This document shows, one piece after another, positions 33,204-46,842 of a stretch of 64,000 nt of DNA; the first letter of the stretch is position 1; each line of letters begins with the position of its first letter. The position numbers and the translations under genes were made by a program. The DNA is from Apium graveolens (taxonomy: Eukaryota; Streptophyta; Magnoliopsida; Apiales; Apiaceae). The DNA lies in the NCBI RefSeq assembly GCF_009905375.1, contig NC_133653.1, forward strand, positions 99,127,261-99,191,260, given 5' to 3'. Below the pieces are notes generated by a model. The model was not told where the DNA came from, did no database searches, and saw only the letters and a list, made by a program, of their open reading frames with translations.

Positions 33204-34202
33204 TATAACGACTCATATATTTTATTATTTAAATGTATAATTGTTAAATAAATAATAAATAAAATATGTATTGGTAGTGTGAGTAGTGTATTGTGTGTTA
33301 CTATTTTTATGTGTGACTGTGCATGTATAGGGATTATTTGTGTAATAAATAGTGAGTGGTATTGTTCTGTTCCACTTTAAAAAATGGATTTAATTGCAGA
33401 CTTATTTCCATAAATATTTGGATGATCTCTAAAATTGGTTTTATAATTTTATAATTACAATAATTATTTTTGGGATTTTCAAAAATTGAGAAATCACTAT
33501 TTCATTAATTATTTATTTTTAAATGATTTTCTAGGCGTGTGTAATGGTAAAATCCATATTTAATTATGGAAATCTTCAAAAAATTATGAAACTTATATTT
33601 TATTAAGTTCATATTATTCTGAGAATTATAAAATTATTTTGGGAATTTTCGGAGTAAGTTTCACCCGCGCGTCGAGTCGTGTAATTGATAAAAGCGGGTA
33701 CAAATTGTATTTCAAAAAATTGTTTTAAAATTTTGAAATTTACATTTTTATTAGCTTCGGGATATTTATAATATTTTGAGACTGTTTCCGTAAATTCCTG
33801 AAATCGTTTTAAGTTCACCTAGGCTCGTAAATATCGAAATACGGGTTAAAATAAAAGGCTTCTAGGAAGAATAAAGATACGTGTTAAACTCCCAGGCGGC
33901 TGTGGGCTTCGTGTATGGCTGTGGTTCGCTGCCTACTGATAAGGATAACAGTAAAATAAATAAATAAACCCACAAATACAAATCCTCCTTCCCTGTTAAT
34001 CTCTTCGACCTCACCTCTCTCAATCTCTTACAGTCTCTCCCTCACGTCTCTCTTCTCTTCTTCTCTCTTACTTCCCTCATTCTCTTTGTTTTTCTTCTTT
34101 TTCCGGCGCTCGCTATTTTTCCCGTTCCGGTGAGTTGGGTCGCCGCCCATTTTTCTGGTTCGATGTTGTAAGTCTAATCTGCTTACATGTATGTATATGC
34201 TG

Positions 34203-34234
<32 letters not shown>

Positions 34235-36421
34235 ATCAGTTCATTTTTAGCCGCCTCTGTTCACCGCCCTTTTTTTCCGGCAAAAAGATGTGGTGGTGTG
34301 AAGGGCTGCGGTTGTGTGCGCATCTGCTGCGTGCCTTCGCGTGTGTTCTTCACCAGTTGTTGTGTTGGGTTATGGTTCTGTACTGTTGTTTAACTGTTAG
34401 TTTGATTTTGGGAAAATAATATTCGAATGAATTGTTCGTGATTTTTTGGATTTTTATTTTTGATTGTTCTAAAATAAAATAATCGGTGAAATTCGTATGG
34501 AAACCCGAATCAATCGGGCACCGAAGAATTTCGCCGCCGACGGCGATGAATTTCGATGAGCTGGCGGTGGACCGTTATGATCATATAAAATGTGAATAAA
34601 ATTGTAAAACACGGATAACAATGAATAATAAGTGTATTTAATTGATATTTGTAAAATGGTGAATTGACGTTGCTGACTGAAATTAGTGGTTGGGAGTTTG
34701 ATTGTAGTTGGGTTGGATTTGATTGTGTTGTTGTTTTGACGTCGAGTTGTTCGACGGGTAAGCCGATAAACAGGGGAGGTGCTGTCCAAATTTTTTGAAA
34801 TTAAATTCAGAAATTCGGGACATATCCTGTAATTATCGGAACGTCGAATGAGTGTAAATAAGTCTACAGATATATTTTGTGCGGAATGTGATTATATGTT
34901 GTGGTGAATGTTTTGTTAAAACTCAATAACTCTAATTTTTGTAAAATAATTAGTATACGTATTTTCTGGAAACGAATATCGAACTGATCTCTAAGAACGT
35001 GAGCCCTAATTGTTGTGTGTCTCATTATAATATGTATAATTATGAGTCGGGTTCGAGTATCGTTGGGTAGGATTGGTATCGAGGATATGTCAAGCATACC
35101 TAGACGTCTAATGTAGGGTATTTCGGCTCTGTAGGTTCTAGTCGAAGGACTCAGGAATTGATATCGAACTAAGATAATCTAGTGATCAGTCGGCATGTGC
35201 CTCGAGGTTCCCAAGCGAAGAACCCTAAGAGTCCTGGATACTATCTTGAGATAGGTTGCGGCGAAGCCGGGATGTCTTCTAGTGAGACAGTCATTTTTCC
35301 ATGAGAACCGAACATTCAAGCCTATCAAAATCAGTCAGTGATAGTCGTAACGCTCTGCAAGGCAAGTACCCCTGACCATTCTTTTATGGTTCAGTGCATA
35401 TGAATAGTTAAATGTATTATTCTTGTAATGGAACATAAACGTTTTAAGTTACGTATCCCCTGTAGTTATAAATCACTGTTTTCAAATTGTTTTGAGGAGA
35501 AGTAACTTCGAAAGGTACCTATCTCGAATGAAATGATTTGCGAAATGGATTTTATATGTGTGCTGGTTAAATGAAGGATTTTGAAAATGAGATAGGTACA
35601 AGTGTTTTGAAAACTGGATAAAACGGTCAGATATGGGATGCATTGGGGCCAGAGTAGGCCTATTGAGGTGGCGTAAGAGGCTAATTCAGTTGCGCGGACT
35701 ATAAAACTGATTAGTCCAGCAGGTCAGAGACCTAGCTAGTCTCTGAGTTCCGGAACAGGTATACTGGATGGTAGTTGGAGCTGTCCGGTGTTGATAGCCT
35801 GATCAACTATCTTCACATATCCACTACGTATCTGATTTGGGTTTTGTGATCTCCATAACGGAGCAAGTGGTTTATCTAGTGGATTTGGAAATGAAAATGG
35901 CATGCTAAACTTAAACTCTGGTATTTATACACAGCACACTACTGATGTTATTGTTTTATAGAGCATTCTAGTTTTCAATATCCGGTTTATGAATATTTTA
36001 CATGATTTGCAAGCAAGCTCTAATTTCTGTTCCTATCACTGCTTTATGATAAACTGTTTTACTTGTTATATATATAGTGGTGCTGCTGAGCAAGCAATTG
36101 CTCACCCTTGCAGAATATTTTATATGTATTAGAGATGCCTAGAAGATTCTTGAGCGGTAATCAGGGCAGAGTTCCAGCTCCTTTCGTGTCAGGCTCCTCT
36201 GAGGTAGTTGGTCTGTTAAGTTGCTGCGTTAAATTAGTGGTCATGATTGTGTAAGGTAATTTGGGTTGTGTTAGTTGAGTAACCTAAGTCATACTTCAAA
36301 CTGGAAAAAGTCTTGGTAAATGGGTCGTGGTTATGGATAAATAGTGATTTGGATTATATTGTGTTCATTATTATTATTGTTGATGACATCAACTCCTGAC
36401 CCCGGAGTTGAGGCTGTCACA
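33204..36421 (+). repeat. LTR1 of the Tekay array
   Basis: 3,218 bp, from TATAACGACTC to GCTGTCACA. It carries a (TA)n run near 34204-34227. Two conspicuous open frames (34135-34419, 34187-34393) recur in the other LTRs and are not genes. LTR1 lacks a segment of about 37 bp that LTR2 and LTR3 share (41391-41427 in LTR2). Confidence 0.93.
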
Positions 36422-38039
36422 GTTGGTATCAGAGCTACAGGTTTGAGTCTCTGATTTAGGTTATGGATAGAGTCAAAAGAGTGAAGAAAGGTTTATATAT
36501 AGATGTAAGTCAGCAACTCAATCAGAGGAGCGAGTCTAAGAGTTTAGTCAAGGGTTTCGGAGACGTAACCCTGACGTTTACTGAGGATTGACTGGAACTG
36601 CCCTAAACCTAGAGTACATATTATTCACATATGTATTATTAGTAACGTTTTATAGAGATTTCTAGTTTTTCCTTCGAGATAACGAGTCTGATTGCGAAGA
36701 TTCAGCATTGAGCGGGCTCTTGTTGTGTCAGTTGAGAAGACGCCAACGTTATTCCTAGATATCGCATTTTATGTGTCAAGGAATGTTATTGGACTGATTG
36801 TGTGACCTTGGTGAGTTCGGATAGCGTGATAATAGTCAGGGGTTGTTATGACGACTAATTTTGATAGTGAATGTGGATTGAAACGGGAGGTAATATCTTT
36901 GAACTCTTTTATTTCCTTCCTTGAAATGTATTTTATCTCCAGAGTAATTATTTCTTATTCTATAAGTTTTTTATCTTTCTTGTGAGAAATTTGTGAACCC
37001 GAGGTAAGCTACTTAGGGTTCTGTTGATCTCCTTACAAATCAGATTTTTTCCTTTCTATTTGTGAATTTCTTATCTGAATATTGTTTCTTTCCTCGGTGA
37101 TTTTTCGGGTGATTGGGACAAACAATGCATATGAATCGACCATTTATCTATGTGACAAAAGGGTCTGGTGGGACACCACCGAATTATGTGTTGTGACAGT
37201 ATGGTACTAAGACTGGCCATCTTATGTACTTGTATGGTTGCTCTCAGTCATACCTATGTTTTCTTCTTTTATCCTCCCCGTATCATTGAATCTTTGACTT
37301 TGAAATTTCATTTGAAGTCCCGAGGTAGTGGCTCGTCAGTAGCTTTTGTAATTAGAGAGACCAGGTCATTGGAAGTAAATGAGAGTTGACTGTCTGGAGG
37401 AAATAGTAGATTTACATCGGATTGCTAGCCATCTCAGAAACGATAATAGTAGAGAGGATTCATGATTCGATGTTGAATGTTGCGGTTTTAGAAAAGTTAA
37501 CCCTGTGAAAGATAGGTTATGGTAGGAGATAAGGAGTCCCCTTAGGAAGAAAGGGTAATTCGGTGATTGATGAATCACTTGACGGTGATAAGAAATCATC
37601 CCTGCAGGAATGGTTGGTTGAAATTTGGACCATGGTGCCTAGATGAGTCCAACATTCTTTAAGCTTGACTTGAATTACTACCTGGCTCTGTGTAATTGGT
37701 GGCTGTCATAGCCGGTCAAGTTTCATTATATACCAAATTGGTGTTAATGTGGTATAGAGTAGTGACAGGAAGTGGTCAGTTGCTATGGTATTAAGGATCT
37801 ATGCTATGGTGTTCAGTATTCTAATTTCCTGAACTGTTGTTGATTCTGCTACTGTCATTGTTGCTGTGATTGCTAGTGTTGTTAATCTAGATTTCTTTGG
37901 TAAATGGGCCATGATATTAAAGACACAGGTATTTTATTGGGCAGCATTTTTCTGATACAGGTGCACCGTTTAAATGGTGATATCTTTTGTTAAACATTTT
38001 GCTATGTTTTGAATAAATTCATTTATATATTCCAGGAAG
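36422..38039 (+). other. PBS and leader of internal region 1
   Basis: The PBS TGGTATCAGAGC is at 36424-36435. The following 1.6 kb up to the gag ATG has no supported coding frame. The same leader recurs at 43256-44873, with PBS 43258-43269. Confidence 0.8.
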
Positions 38040-39960
38040 ATGCCACCCAAGAAAGTTACCCAGTCTAAAGAAAATAGTAGTAGATTTGTAGAGGGTCCAA
38101 TTATAAATGAAATTCTAGACTTGTTGCGCAAGCAGCAGCAACAACAGTTGTAGCTAATCCAACAGGTTCAACAACAACAACTATTGTTACAGTAGCAACA
38201 GCAGGGAGTAAACTCAAGTGTTTATATCAAATCTTTTCAGAATGTTAACCCTTCTAAGTTTAAAGGTGAACCTAATCCAGTAGCTACTGGAGCATGGTTA
38301 AAAGGAAATGGAGAAAGCTTTCATTTTTGTCCAAGTAAGTGAAAATTTTAAGACTGAGTATGTAAATTACTTCTTAAAGAATGAAGCGAATTACTGGTGG
38401 GAGACAACCAGATCGTTAAAAGGAGAAGGCCCTGTTTCATGGGCTAGGTTTACTGAGTTGTTTTTGGAAAGGTATTTCCCAGGTTGTGTACAGAGTTAAA
38501 TGAAAATTGAGTTCTAGAACTAAAATAAGGAGAAAGAAGTGTGTTGGAATTTGAGGCCAAGTTTATAGAATTGGCCGATTAGTTCCTGAGTATGTAGGTA
38601 CGGAGAGTCAGAAGGCAAGGAGGTTCCAACAAGGGTTGAAGCCTGGAATTCGTAGAGGAGTTGTGGCGTTGCAACTCGAGATATACCCCTCTATGGGTCA
38701 GGTCGCCCTAGTAATGGAAGGTGACCATAGGTTGACTGTTAAGGAAGAAAGTGATAAGAAAAGGAAGTTGGAAGGTATTAAGGACAAAGCAGACCAAGGA
38801 GAATCCATTCAAGGATTTGAGAATTGGTTTGGCCGGAATAGGAGTAAGAGATTCCGGAGATAGAGTTTATTTCAGGATAGATTTAGTGCTACGTCAGTTG
38901 CTTCCACTCCAGCCCAGTCAGTTAAGTGAGTAGTAGTTTGCAAGTCCTGTGACAGAAGGCTCGTGTAAAAAGAATGTGCAATATTTCAAGTGTGGACGTA
39001 AGGGTCATTATGCATCGGAATGTAATCCAGAAAATCCAGGAGTTAATGAAAGAATGGGAAAGAGTGGAATGTGAAATTTAAATACCTGAAGATGAAAAAA
39101 AGTGAAGATATGAGGCTACTTTCCAGCCTAAATTACTGGAAATGAGTAAAGAGTGTTCGAATATTGGAAATCAAATTGTAAATCAATATTACTTATCATC
39201 CTTAGACAGAGGGTCAAAGTGAAAAGATGATTCGGACAACATAAGACATGTGGAGAATATATATATATGATGGGTTTAAAAAGTGAACTGCGATAATCAC
39301 CTATCATGAATTAAGTTTTCTACGATAATAGTTACCCTGTTAGTAAGAGAATACTACTTTGCGAAGTGTTGTATGGACATAAGTGCGAGTCATCACCCTA
39401 GTAAGAGAAAGTGGAAGTAGAGATTTTGTTAAGTCCTAAGCTAATTCAGTACCTCAAAACTGTAGTGGTGTTGATTCGGAAGAGAGTTGAAGCAGCTCAG
39501 GATAGACAAAGAAAGACAGTGGATGTGCATCAAAAGAGTGTGGATGTAGAGGTAAGATCGTTGGTGTTGACAAAAGTTGCACCTTGAGAAATGTTGGCTA
39601 GGTTGGAATAGAAGGGACAAGTTGAGTCCTAACTATAGTGGACCGTTAGAGGTAATTGATAGATATAGGTAAAGTTGCCCATAGATTGATATTGCCACCG
39701 CAGTTGTAGCAAATTTATAGTGTGCTCCGTGTGTCAATGTTAAAGCGATATGTTTTCGATATGAATCAAGTCATTGATTAGGAACCAATGGGCTCTTATT
39801 CAAATTTATTCCGCGTGAATGAGTGATCCAAATTCTAGATCACTAAGAGCGAGTTCTATAAAATGAGTCTATGTCCCTAATGAATATCCGTTGAATAATC
39901 CTTGAGTCGAAAAGTTTACTTGAGAGTTAGAGTCAGATATGCTTGACAAATATCCTCATG
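38040..39960 (+). pseudogene. Gag plus integrase-tail and chromodomain remnant, internal region 1
   Basis: The gag ATG is at 38040 (MPPKKVTQSKENSSR). In-frame TAG codons lie in a Gln-rich stretch, and an inserted base near 38301 shifts the frame into the retrotransposon-gag domain (TEYVNYFLKNEANYWWETTR ... FTELFLERYFPG, 38308-38499). A zinc knuckle near 38980-39030 reads VQYFKCGRKGHYASEC, with Tyr in place of the first Cys. At about 39355 the sequence jumps to the integrase tail (CEVLYGHKCESSP, LIRKRVEAAQDRQRK) and then to a broken chromodomain (VSMLKRYVFDMNQVID). Everything between is missing, so no enzyme could be made. Confidence 0.88.
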
Positions 39961-39996
39961 TATAGTAAGATCAGATTCTGAGGACAGAATCTTTTT

Positions 39997-40009
39997 AAAG
40001 GGGGAAGAA
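39997..40009 (+). promoter_or_regulatory. Polypurine tract, internal region 1
   Basis: AAAGGGGGAAGAA directly before LTR2. The equivalent at 46831-46842 reads AATGGGGGAAGAA-like. Confidence 0.85.
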
Positions 40010-41000
40010 TATAACGACTCATATATTTTATTATTTAAATGTATAATGTTAAATAAATAATAAATAAAATATGTATTGGTAGTGTTAGTAGTGTATTGTG
40101 TGTTACTATTTTTATGGGTGACTGTGGATGTATAGGGATTATTTGTGTAATAAATAATGAGGGGTATTGTTTTGTTCCACTTTAATAAGTGGATTTCATT
40201 GCAGACTTATTTCCATAAATATTTGGATGATCTCTAAAATTGGTTTTATAATTTTATAATTACAATAATTATTTCCGGGACTTTCAAAAATTGAGAAATC
40301 ACTATTTCATTAATTATTTATTTTTAAATGATTTTCTGGGCGTGTGTAATGGTAAAATCTATATTTAATTATGGAAATCTTCAAAAAATTATGAAACTTA
40401 TATTTTATTAAGTTCTTATTATTCTGAGAATTTTAAAATTATTTTGGGAATTTTCGGAGTAAGTTTCACCCGCGTATCGAGTCGTGTAATTGATAAAAGC
40501 GGGTACAAATTGTATTTCAAAAAATTGTTTTAAAATTTCGAAATTTACATTTTTATTAGCTTCGGGTTATTTATAATATTTTGAGACTGTTTCCGTAAAT
40601 TCCTGAAATTGTTTGAAGTGCACCTAGGCTCGTAGATATCGAAACACGGGATAAAATAAAAGGCTTCCAGGAATAATAAAGATACGTGTTAAACTCCCAG
40701 GCGGCTGTGGGCTTCGTGTATGGCTGTGGTTCGCTGCCTACTGATAAGGATAACAGTAAAATAAATAAATAAACCCACAAATACAAATCCTCCTTCCCTG
40801 TTAATCTCTTCGACCTCACCTCTCTCAATCTCTTACAGTCTCTCCCTCACGTCTCTCTTCTCTTCTTCTCTCTTACTTCCCTCATTCTCTCTGTTTTTCT
40901 TCTTTTTTCGGCGGTCGCTGTTTTTTCCGTTCCGGTGAGTTGGGTCGCCGCCCATTTTTCTGGTTCGATGTTGTAAGTCTAATCTGCTTACATGTATGTA

Positions 41001-41035
<35 letters not shown>

Positions 41036-43255
41036 TGATCAGTTCGTTTTTAGCCGCCTCTGTTCACCGCCCTTTTCGTTTTTCCGGCAAAAAGATGTGG
41101 TGGTATGAAGGGCTGCGGTTGTGTGCGCATCTGCTGCGTGCCTTCGCGTGTGTTCTTCACCACTTGCTGTGTTGGGTTATGGTTCTGTACTGTTGTTTAA
41201 CTGTTAGTTTGATTTTGGGAAAATAATATTCGAATAAATTGTTCGTGATTTTTCGGATTTTTATTTTCGATTGTTCTAATATAAAATAATCGGTGAAATT
41301 CGTATGGAAACCCGAATCAATCGGGCATCGACGAATTTCGCCGCCGACGGCGATGAATTTCGATGAGTTGGCGGTGGACCGTGATGATCATATTCTGAGT
41401 CCTAATAAAATAAATAAATAAATAATGCGAATAAAATTGTAAAACACGGATGACAATGAATAATAAGTGTATTTAATTGATATTTGTAAAATGGTGAATT
41501 GACGTTGCTGACTGAAATCGGTGGTTGGGAGTTTGATTGTAGTTGGGTTGGATTTGATTGTGTTGTTGTTTTGACGTCGATTTATTCGACGGGTAAGCCG
41601 ATAAACTGGGGAAGTGCTGTCCGAATTTTGTGAAATTAAATTCAGAAATTCGGGACATATCCTGTAATTATCGGAACGTCGAATGAGTGTAAATAAGTCT
41701 ACACATATATTTTGTGCGGAATATGATTATATGCTGTGGTGAATGTTTTGTTAAAACTCAATAACTCTAATTTTTGTAAAATAATTAGTATACGTATTTT
41801 CTGGAAACGAATATTGAACTGATCTCTAAGAACGTGAGCCCTAATTGTTGTGTGTCTCATTATAATATGTATAATTACGAGTCGGGTTCGAGTATCGTTG
41901 GGTAGGATTGGTATCGAGGATATGTCAAGCATACCTAGACGTCTAACGTAGGGTATTTCGGCTCTGTAGGTTCTAGTCGAAGGACTCAGGAATTGATATC
42001 GAACTAAGATAATCTAGTGATCAGTCGGTATGTGCCTCGAGGTTCCCAAGCGAAGAACCCTAAGAGTCCTGGATACTATCTTGAGATAGGTTATGGCGAA
42101 GCCGGGATGTCTTCTAGTGAGAAAGTCATTTTTCCATGAGAACCGAACGTTCAAGCCTATCAAAATCAGTCAGTGATAGTCATAACGCTCTGCAAGGCAA
42201 GTACCCCTGACCATTCTTTTATGGTTCAGTGCATATGAATAGCTAAATATATTATTCTCGTAATGGAACATAAATGTTTTAAGTTACGTATCCCTTATAG
42301 TTATAAATCACTGTTTTCAAATTGTTTTGGGGAGAAGTAACTTCGAAAGGTACCTATCTCGAATGAAATGATTTGCGAAATGGATTTTATATGTGTACTG
42401 GTTAAATGAAGGATTTTGAAAATGAGATAGGTACAAGTGTTTTGAAAACTGGATAAAACGGTCAGATATGGGATGCATTGGGGCCAGAGTAGGCCTATTG
42501 AGGTGGCGTAAGAGGCTAATTCGGTTGCGCGGATTATAAAACCAATTAGTCCAGCAGGTCAGAGACCTAGCTAGTCTCTGAGTTCTGGAACAGGTATACA
42601 GGATGGTAGTGGGAGCTGTCCGGTGTTGATAGCCTGATCAACTATCTTCACATATCCACTACGTATCTGATTTGGGTTTTGTGATCTCCATAACGGAGCA
42701 AGTGGTTTATCTAGTGGATTTGGAAATGAAAATGGCATGCTAAACTTAAACTCTGGTATTTATACACAGCACACTACTGATGTTATTGTTTTATAGAGCA
42801 TTCTATTTTTTAATATCCGGTTTATGAATATTTTACATAATTTGCAAGCAAGCTATAATCTCTGTTCCTATCACTGCTTTATGATAAACTGTTTTACTTG
42901 TTATATATATAGTGGTGCAGCTGAGCAAGCAATTTTTCACCCTTGCAGAATATTTTATATGTATTACAGATGCCTAGAAGATTCTTGAGCGGTAATCAGG
43001 GCAGAGTTCCGGCTCCTTTCGTGTCAGGCTCCTCTGAGGTAGTTGGTCTGTTAAGTTGCTGCGTTAAATTAGTGGTCAGGATTGTGTAAGGTAATTTGGG
43101 TTGTGTTAGTTGAGTAACCTAAGTCATACTTAAAACTGGAAAAGGTCTTGGTAAGGGGTCGTGGTTATGGATAAATAGTGATTTGGATTATATTGTGTTC
43201 ATTATTATTATTGTTGATGACGTCAACTCCTGACCCCGGAGTTAAGGCTGTCACA
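40010..43255 (+). repeat. LTR2 (middle) of the Tekay array
   Basis: 3,246 bp with the same termini as LTR1. By eye, at most sites where LTR1 differs, LTR2 agrees with LTR3 (for example the segment at 41391-41427, and CTAACGTAGG against CTAATGTAGG). It lies between a PPT and a PBS, so it serves as 3' LTR of one unit and 5' LTR of the next. Confidence 0.93.
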
Positions 43256-44873
43256 GTTGGTATCAGAGCTACAGGTTTGAGTCCCTGATTTAGGTTATGG
43301 ATAGAGTCAAAAGAGTGAAGAAAGGTTTATATATAGATGTAAGTCAACAAGTCAATCAAAGGAGCGATTCTAAGAGTTTAGTCAAGGGTTTTGGAGACGT
43401 AACCCTGACGTTTACTGAGGATTGACTGGAACTGCCCTAAACCTAGAGTACATATTATTCGCATATGTATTATTAGTAACATTTTATAGAGATTTCTAGT
43501 TTTTCCTTCGAGATAACGAGTCTGATTGTGAAGATTCAGCATTGAGCGGGCTCTTGTTGTGTCAGTTGATAAGACGCCAACGTTATTCCTAGATATCGCA
43601 TTTTATGTATCAAGGAATGTTATTGGACTGATTGTGTGACCTTGGTGAGTTCGGATAGCGTGATAATAGTCAAGGGCTGTTATGACGACTAATTTTGATA
43701 GTGAATGTGGATTGAAACGGGAGGTGATATCTTTGAACTCTTTTATTTCCTTCCTTGAAATGTATTTTATCTCCAGAGTAATTATTTCTTATTCTATAAG
43801 TTTTTTATCTTTCTTGTGAGAAAGTTATGAACCCGAGGTAAGCTACTTAGGGTTCTGTTGATCTCCTTACAAATCAGATTCTTTCCTTTCTATTTGTGAA
43901 TTTCTTATCTGAATATTGTTTCTTTCCTCGGTGATTTTTCGGGTGATTGGGACAAACAATGCATATGAATCGACCATTTATCTATGTGACAAAAGGGTCT
44001 GGTGGGACGCCACCGAATTATGTGTTGTGACAGTATGGTACTAAGACTGGCCATCTTATGTACTTGTATGGTTGCTCTCAGTCATACCTATGTTTTCTTC
44101 TTTTATCCTCCCCGTATTATTGAATCTTTGACTTTGAAATTTCATTTGAAGTCCCGAGGCAGTGGATTGTCAGTAGCTTTTGTAATTAGAGAGACTGGGT
44201 CATTGGAAGTAAATGAGAGTTGACTGTCTGGAGGAAATAGTAGATTTACATCGGATTGCTAGCCATCTCAGAAATGATAATAGTAGAGAGGATTCATGAT
44301 TCGATGTTGAATGTTGCGGTTTTAGAAAAGTTAACCCTGTGAAAGATAGGTTATGGTAGGAGACAAGGAGTCGCCTTGGAAAGAAAGGGTAATTCTGTGA
44401 TTGATGAATCACTTGACGGTGATAAGAAATCATCCCTGCAGGAATGGTTGGTTGAAATTTGGACCATGGTGCCTAGATGAGTCCAACATTCTTTAAGCTT
44501 GACTTGAATTACTACCTGGCTCTGTGTAATTGGTGGCTGTCATAGCCGGCCAAGTTTTATTATATACCAAATTGGTGTTAATGTGGTATAGAGTAGTGAT
44601 AGGAAGTGGTCAGTTGCTGTGGTATTAAGGATCTATGCTATGGTGTTCAGTATTCTAGTTTCCTGAACTGTTGTTGATTCTTCTACTGTCATTGTTGCTG
44701 TGATTTCTAGTGTTGTTAATCTAGATTTCTTTGGTAAATGGGCCATGATATTAAAGACACAAGTATTTTATTGGGCAGCATTTTTCTGATACAGGTGCAC
44801 CGTTTAAATGGTGATATCTTTTGTTAAACATTTTGCTATGTTTTGAATAAATTCATTTATATATTCCAGTAAG

Positions 44874-46795
44874 ATGCCACCCAAGAAAGTTACCCAGTCT
44901 AAAGAAAATAGTAGTAGATTTGTAGAGGGTCCAATTATAAATGAAATTCTAGACTTGTTGCGCAAGCAGCAGCAACAACAGTTGCAGCTAATCCAACAGG
45001 TTCAACAACAACAACTATTGTTACAGTAGCAACAACAAGGAGTAAACTCAAGTGTTTATTTCAAATCTTTTCAGAATGTTAACCCTTCTAAGTTTAAAGG
45101 TGAACCTAATCCAGTAGCTGCTGGAGCATGGTTAAAAGGAAATGGAGAAAGCTTTCATTTTTGTCCAAGTAAGTGAAAATTTTAAGACTGAGTATGTAAA
45201 TTACTTCTTAAAGAATGAAGCGAATTACTGGTGGGAGACAACCAGATCGTTAAAAGGAGAAGGCCCTGTTTCATGGGCTAGGTTTACTGAGTTATTTTTG
45301 GAAAGGTATTTCCCAGGTTGTGTACGGAGTTAAATGAAAATTGAGTTCTAGAACTAAAATAAGGAGAAAGAAGTGTGTTGGAATTTGAGGCCAAGTTTAT
45401 AGAATTGGCCGATTAGTTCCTGAGTATGTAGGTACGGAGAGTCAGAAGGCAAGGAGGTTCCAACAAGGGTTGAAGCCTGGAATTCGTAGAGGAGTTGTGG
45501 CGTTGCAACTCGAGATATACCCCTCTATGGGTCAGGTCGCCCTATTAATGGAAGGTGACCATAGGTTGACTGTTAAGGAAGAAAGTGATAAGAAAAGGAA
45601 GTTGGAAGGTATTAAGGACAAAGCAGACCAAGGAGAATCCATTCAAGGATTTGAGAATTGGTTTGGCCGGAATAGGAGTAAGAGATTCCGGAGATAGAGT
45701 TTATTTCAGGATAGATTTAGTGCTACGTCAGTTGCTTCCACTCCAGCCCAGTCAGTTAAGTGAGTAGTAGATTGCAAGTCCTGTGACGGAAGGCTCGTGT
45801 AAAAAGAATGTGCAATATTTCAAGTGTGGACGTAAGGGTCATTATGCATCAGAATGTAATCCAGAAAATCCAGGAGTTAATGAAAGAATGGGAAAGAGTG
45901 GAATGTGAAATTTAAATACTTGAAGATGAAAAGAAGTGAAGATATGAGGCTACTTTCCAGCCTAAATTGCTGGAAATGAGTAAAGAGTGTTCAAATATTG
46001 GAAATCAAATTGTAAATCAATATTACTTATCATCCTTAGACAGAGGGTCAAAGTGAAAAGATGATTCAGACAACATAAGACATGTGGAGAATATATATAT
46101 GATGGGTTTAAAAAGTGAACTGCGATAATCACCTATCATGAATTAAGTTTTCTACGATAATAGTTACCCTGTTAGTAAGAGAATACTACTTTGTGAAGTG
46201 TTGTATGGACATAAGTGCGAGTCATCACCCTAGTAAGAGAAAGTGGAAGTAGAGATTTTGTTAAGTCCTAAGCTAATTCAGTACCTCAAAACTGTAGTGG
46301 TGTTGATTCGGAAGAGAGTTGAAGCAGCTCAGGATAGACAAAGAAAGACAGTGGATGTGCATCAAAAGAGTGTGGATGTAGAGGTAAGATTGTTGGTGTT
46401 GACAAAAGTTGCACCTTGAGAAATGTTGGCTAGGTTGGAATAGAAGGGACAAGTTGAGTCCTAACTATAGTGGACCGTTAGAGGTAATTGATAGATATAG
46501 GTAAAGTTGCCCATAGATTGATATTGCCACCGCAGTTGTAGCAAATTTATAGTGTGCTCCGTGTGTCAATGTTAAAGCGATATGTTTTCGATATGAATCA
46601 AGTCATTGATTAGGAACCAATGGGCTCTTATTCAAATTTATTCCGCGTGGAATGAGTGATCCAAATTCTAGATCGCTAAGAGCGAGTTCTATGAAATGAG
46701 TCTATGTCCCTAACGAATATCCGTTGAATAATCCTTGAGTCGAAAAGTTTACTTGAGAGTTAGAGTCAGATATGCTTGACAAATATCCTCATGTA
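44874..46795 (+). pseudogene. Gag plus integrase-tail and chromodomain remnant, internal region 2
   Basis: It has the same structure and the same lesions as internal region 1: the inserted base before the gag domain, the Tyr in the zinc knuckle, the deletion of protease to integrase core, and the broken chromodomain. It differs at scattered bases; one Gln codon (CAG near 44981) is intact here but TAG in the other copy. The gag domain is at 45142-45333 and the integrase tail near 46190-46330. Confidence 0.88.
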
Positions 46796-46842
46796 TAGTA
46801 AGATCAGATTCTGAGGACAAAATCTTTTTAATGGGGGAAGAA

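Noticed and set aside
34135..34419. Open frames with an apparent hydrophobic product, repeated at 40996-41226 and 47826-48056
   Set aside because: They lie inside the three copies of one LTR and run through a TA microsatellite; length and start vary between copies. No gene.
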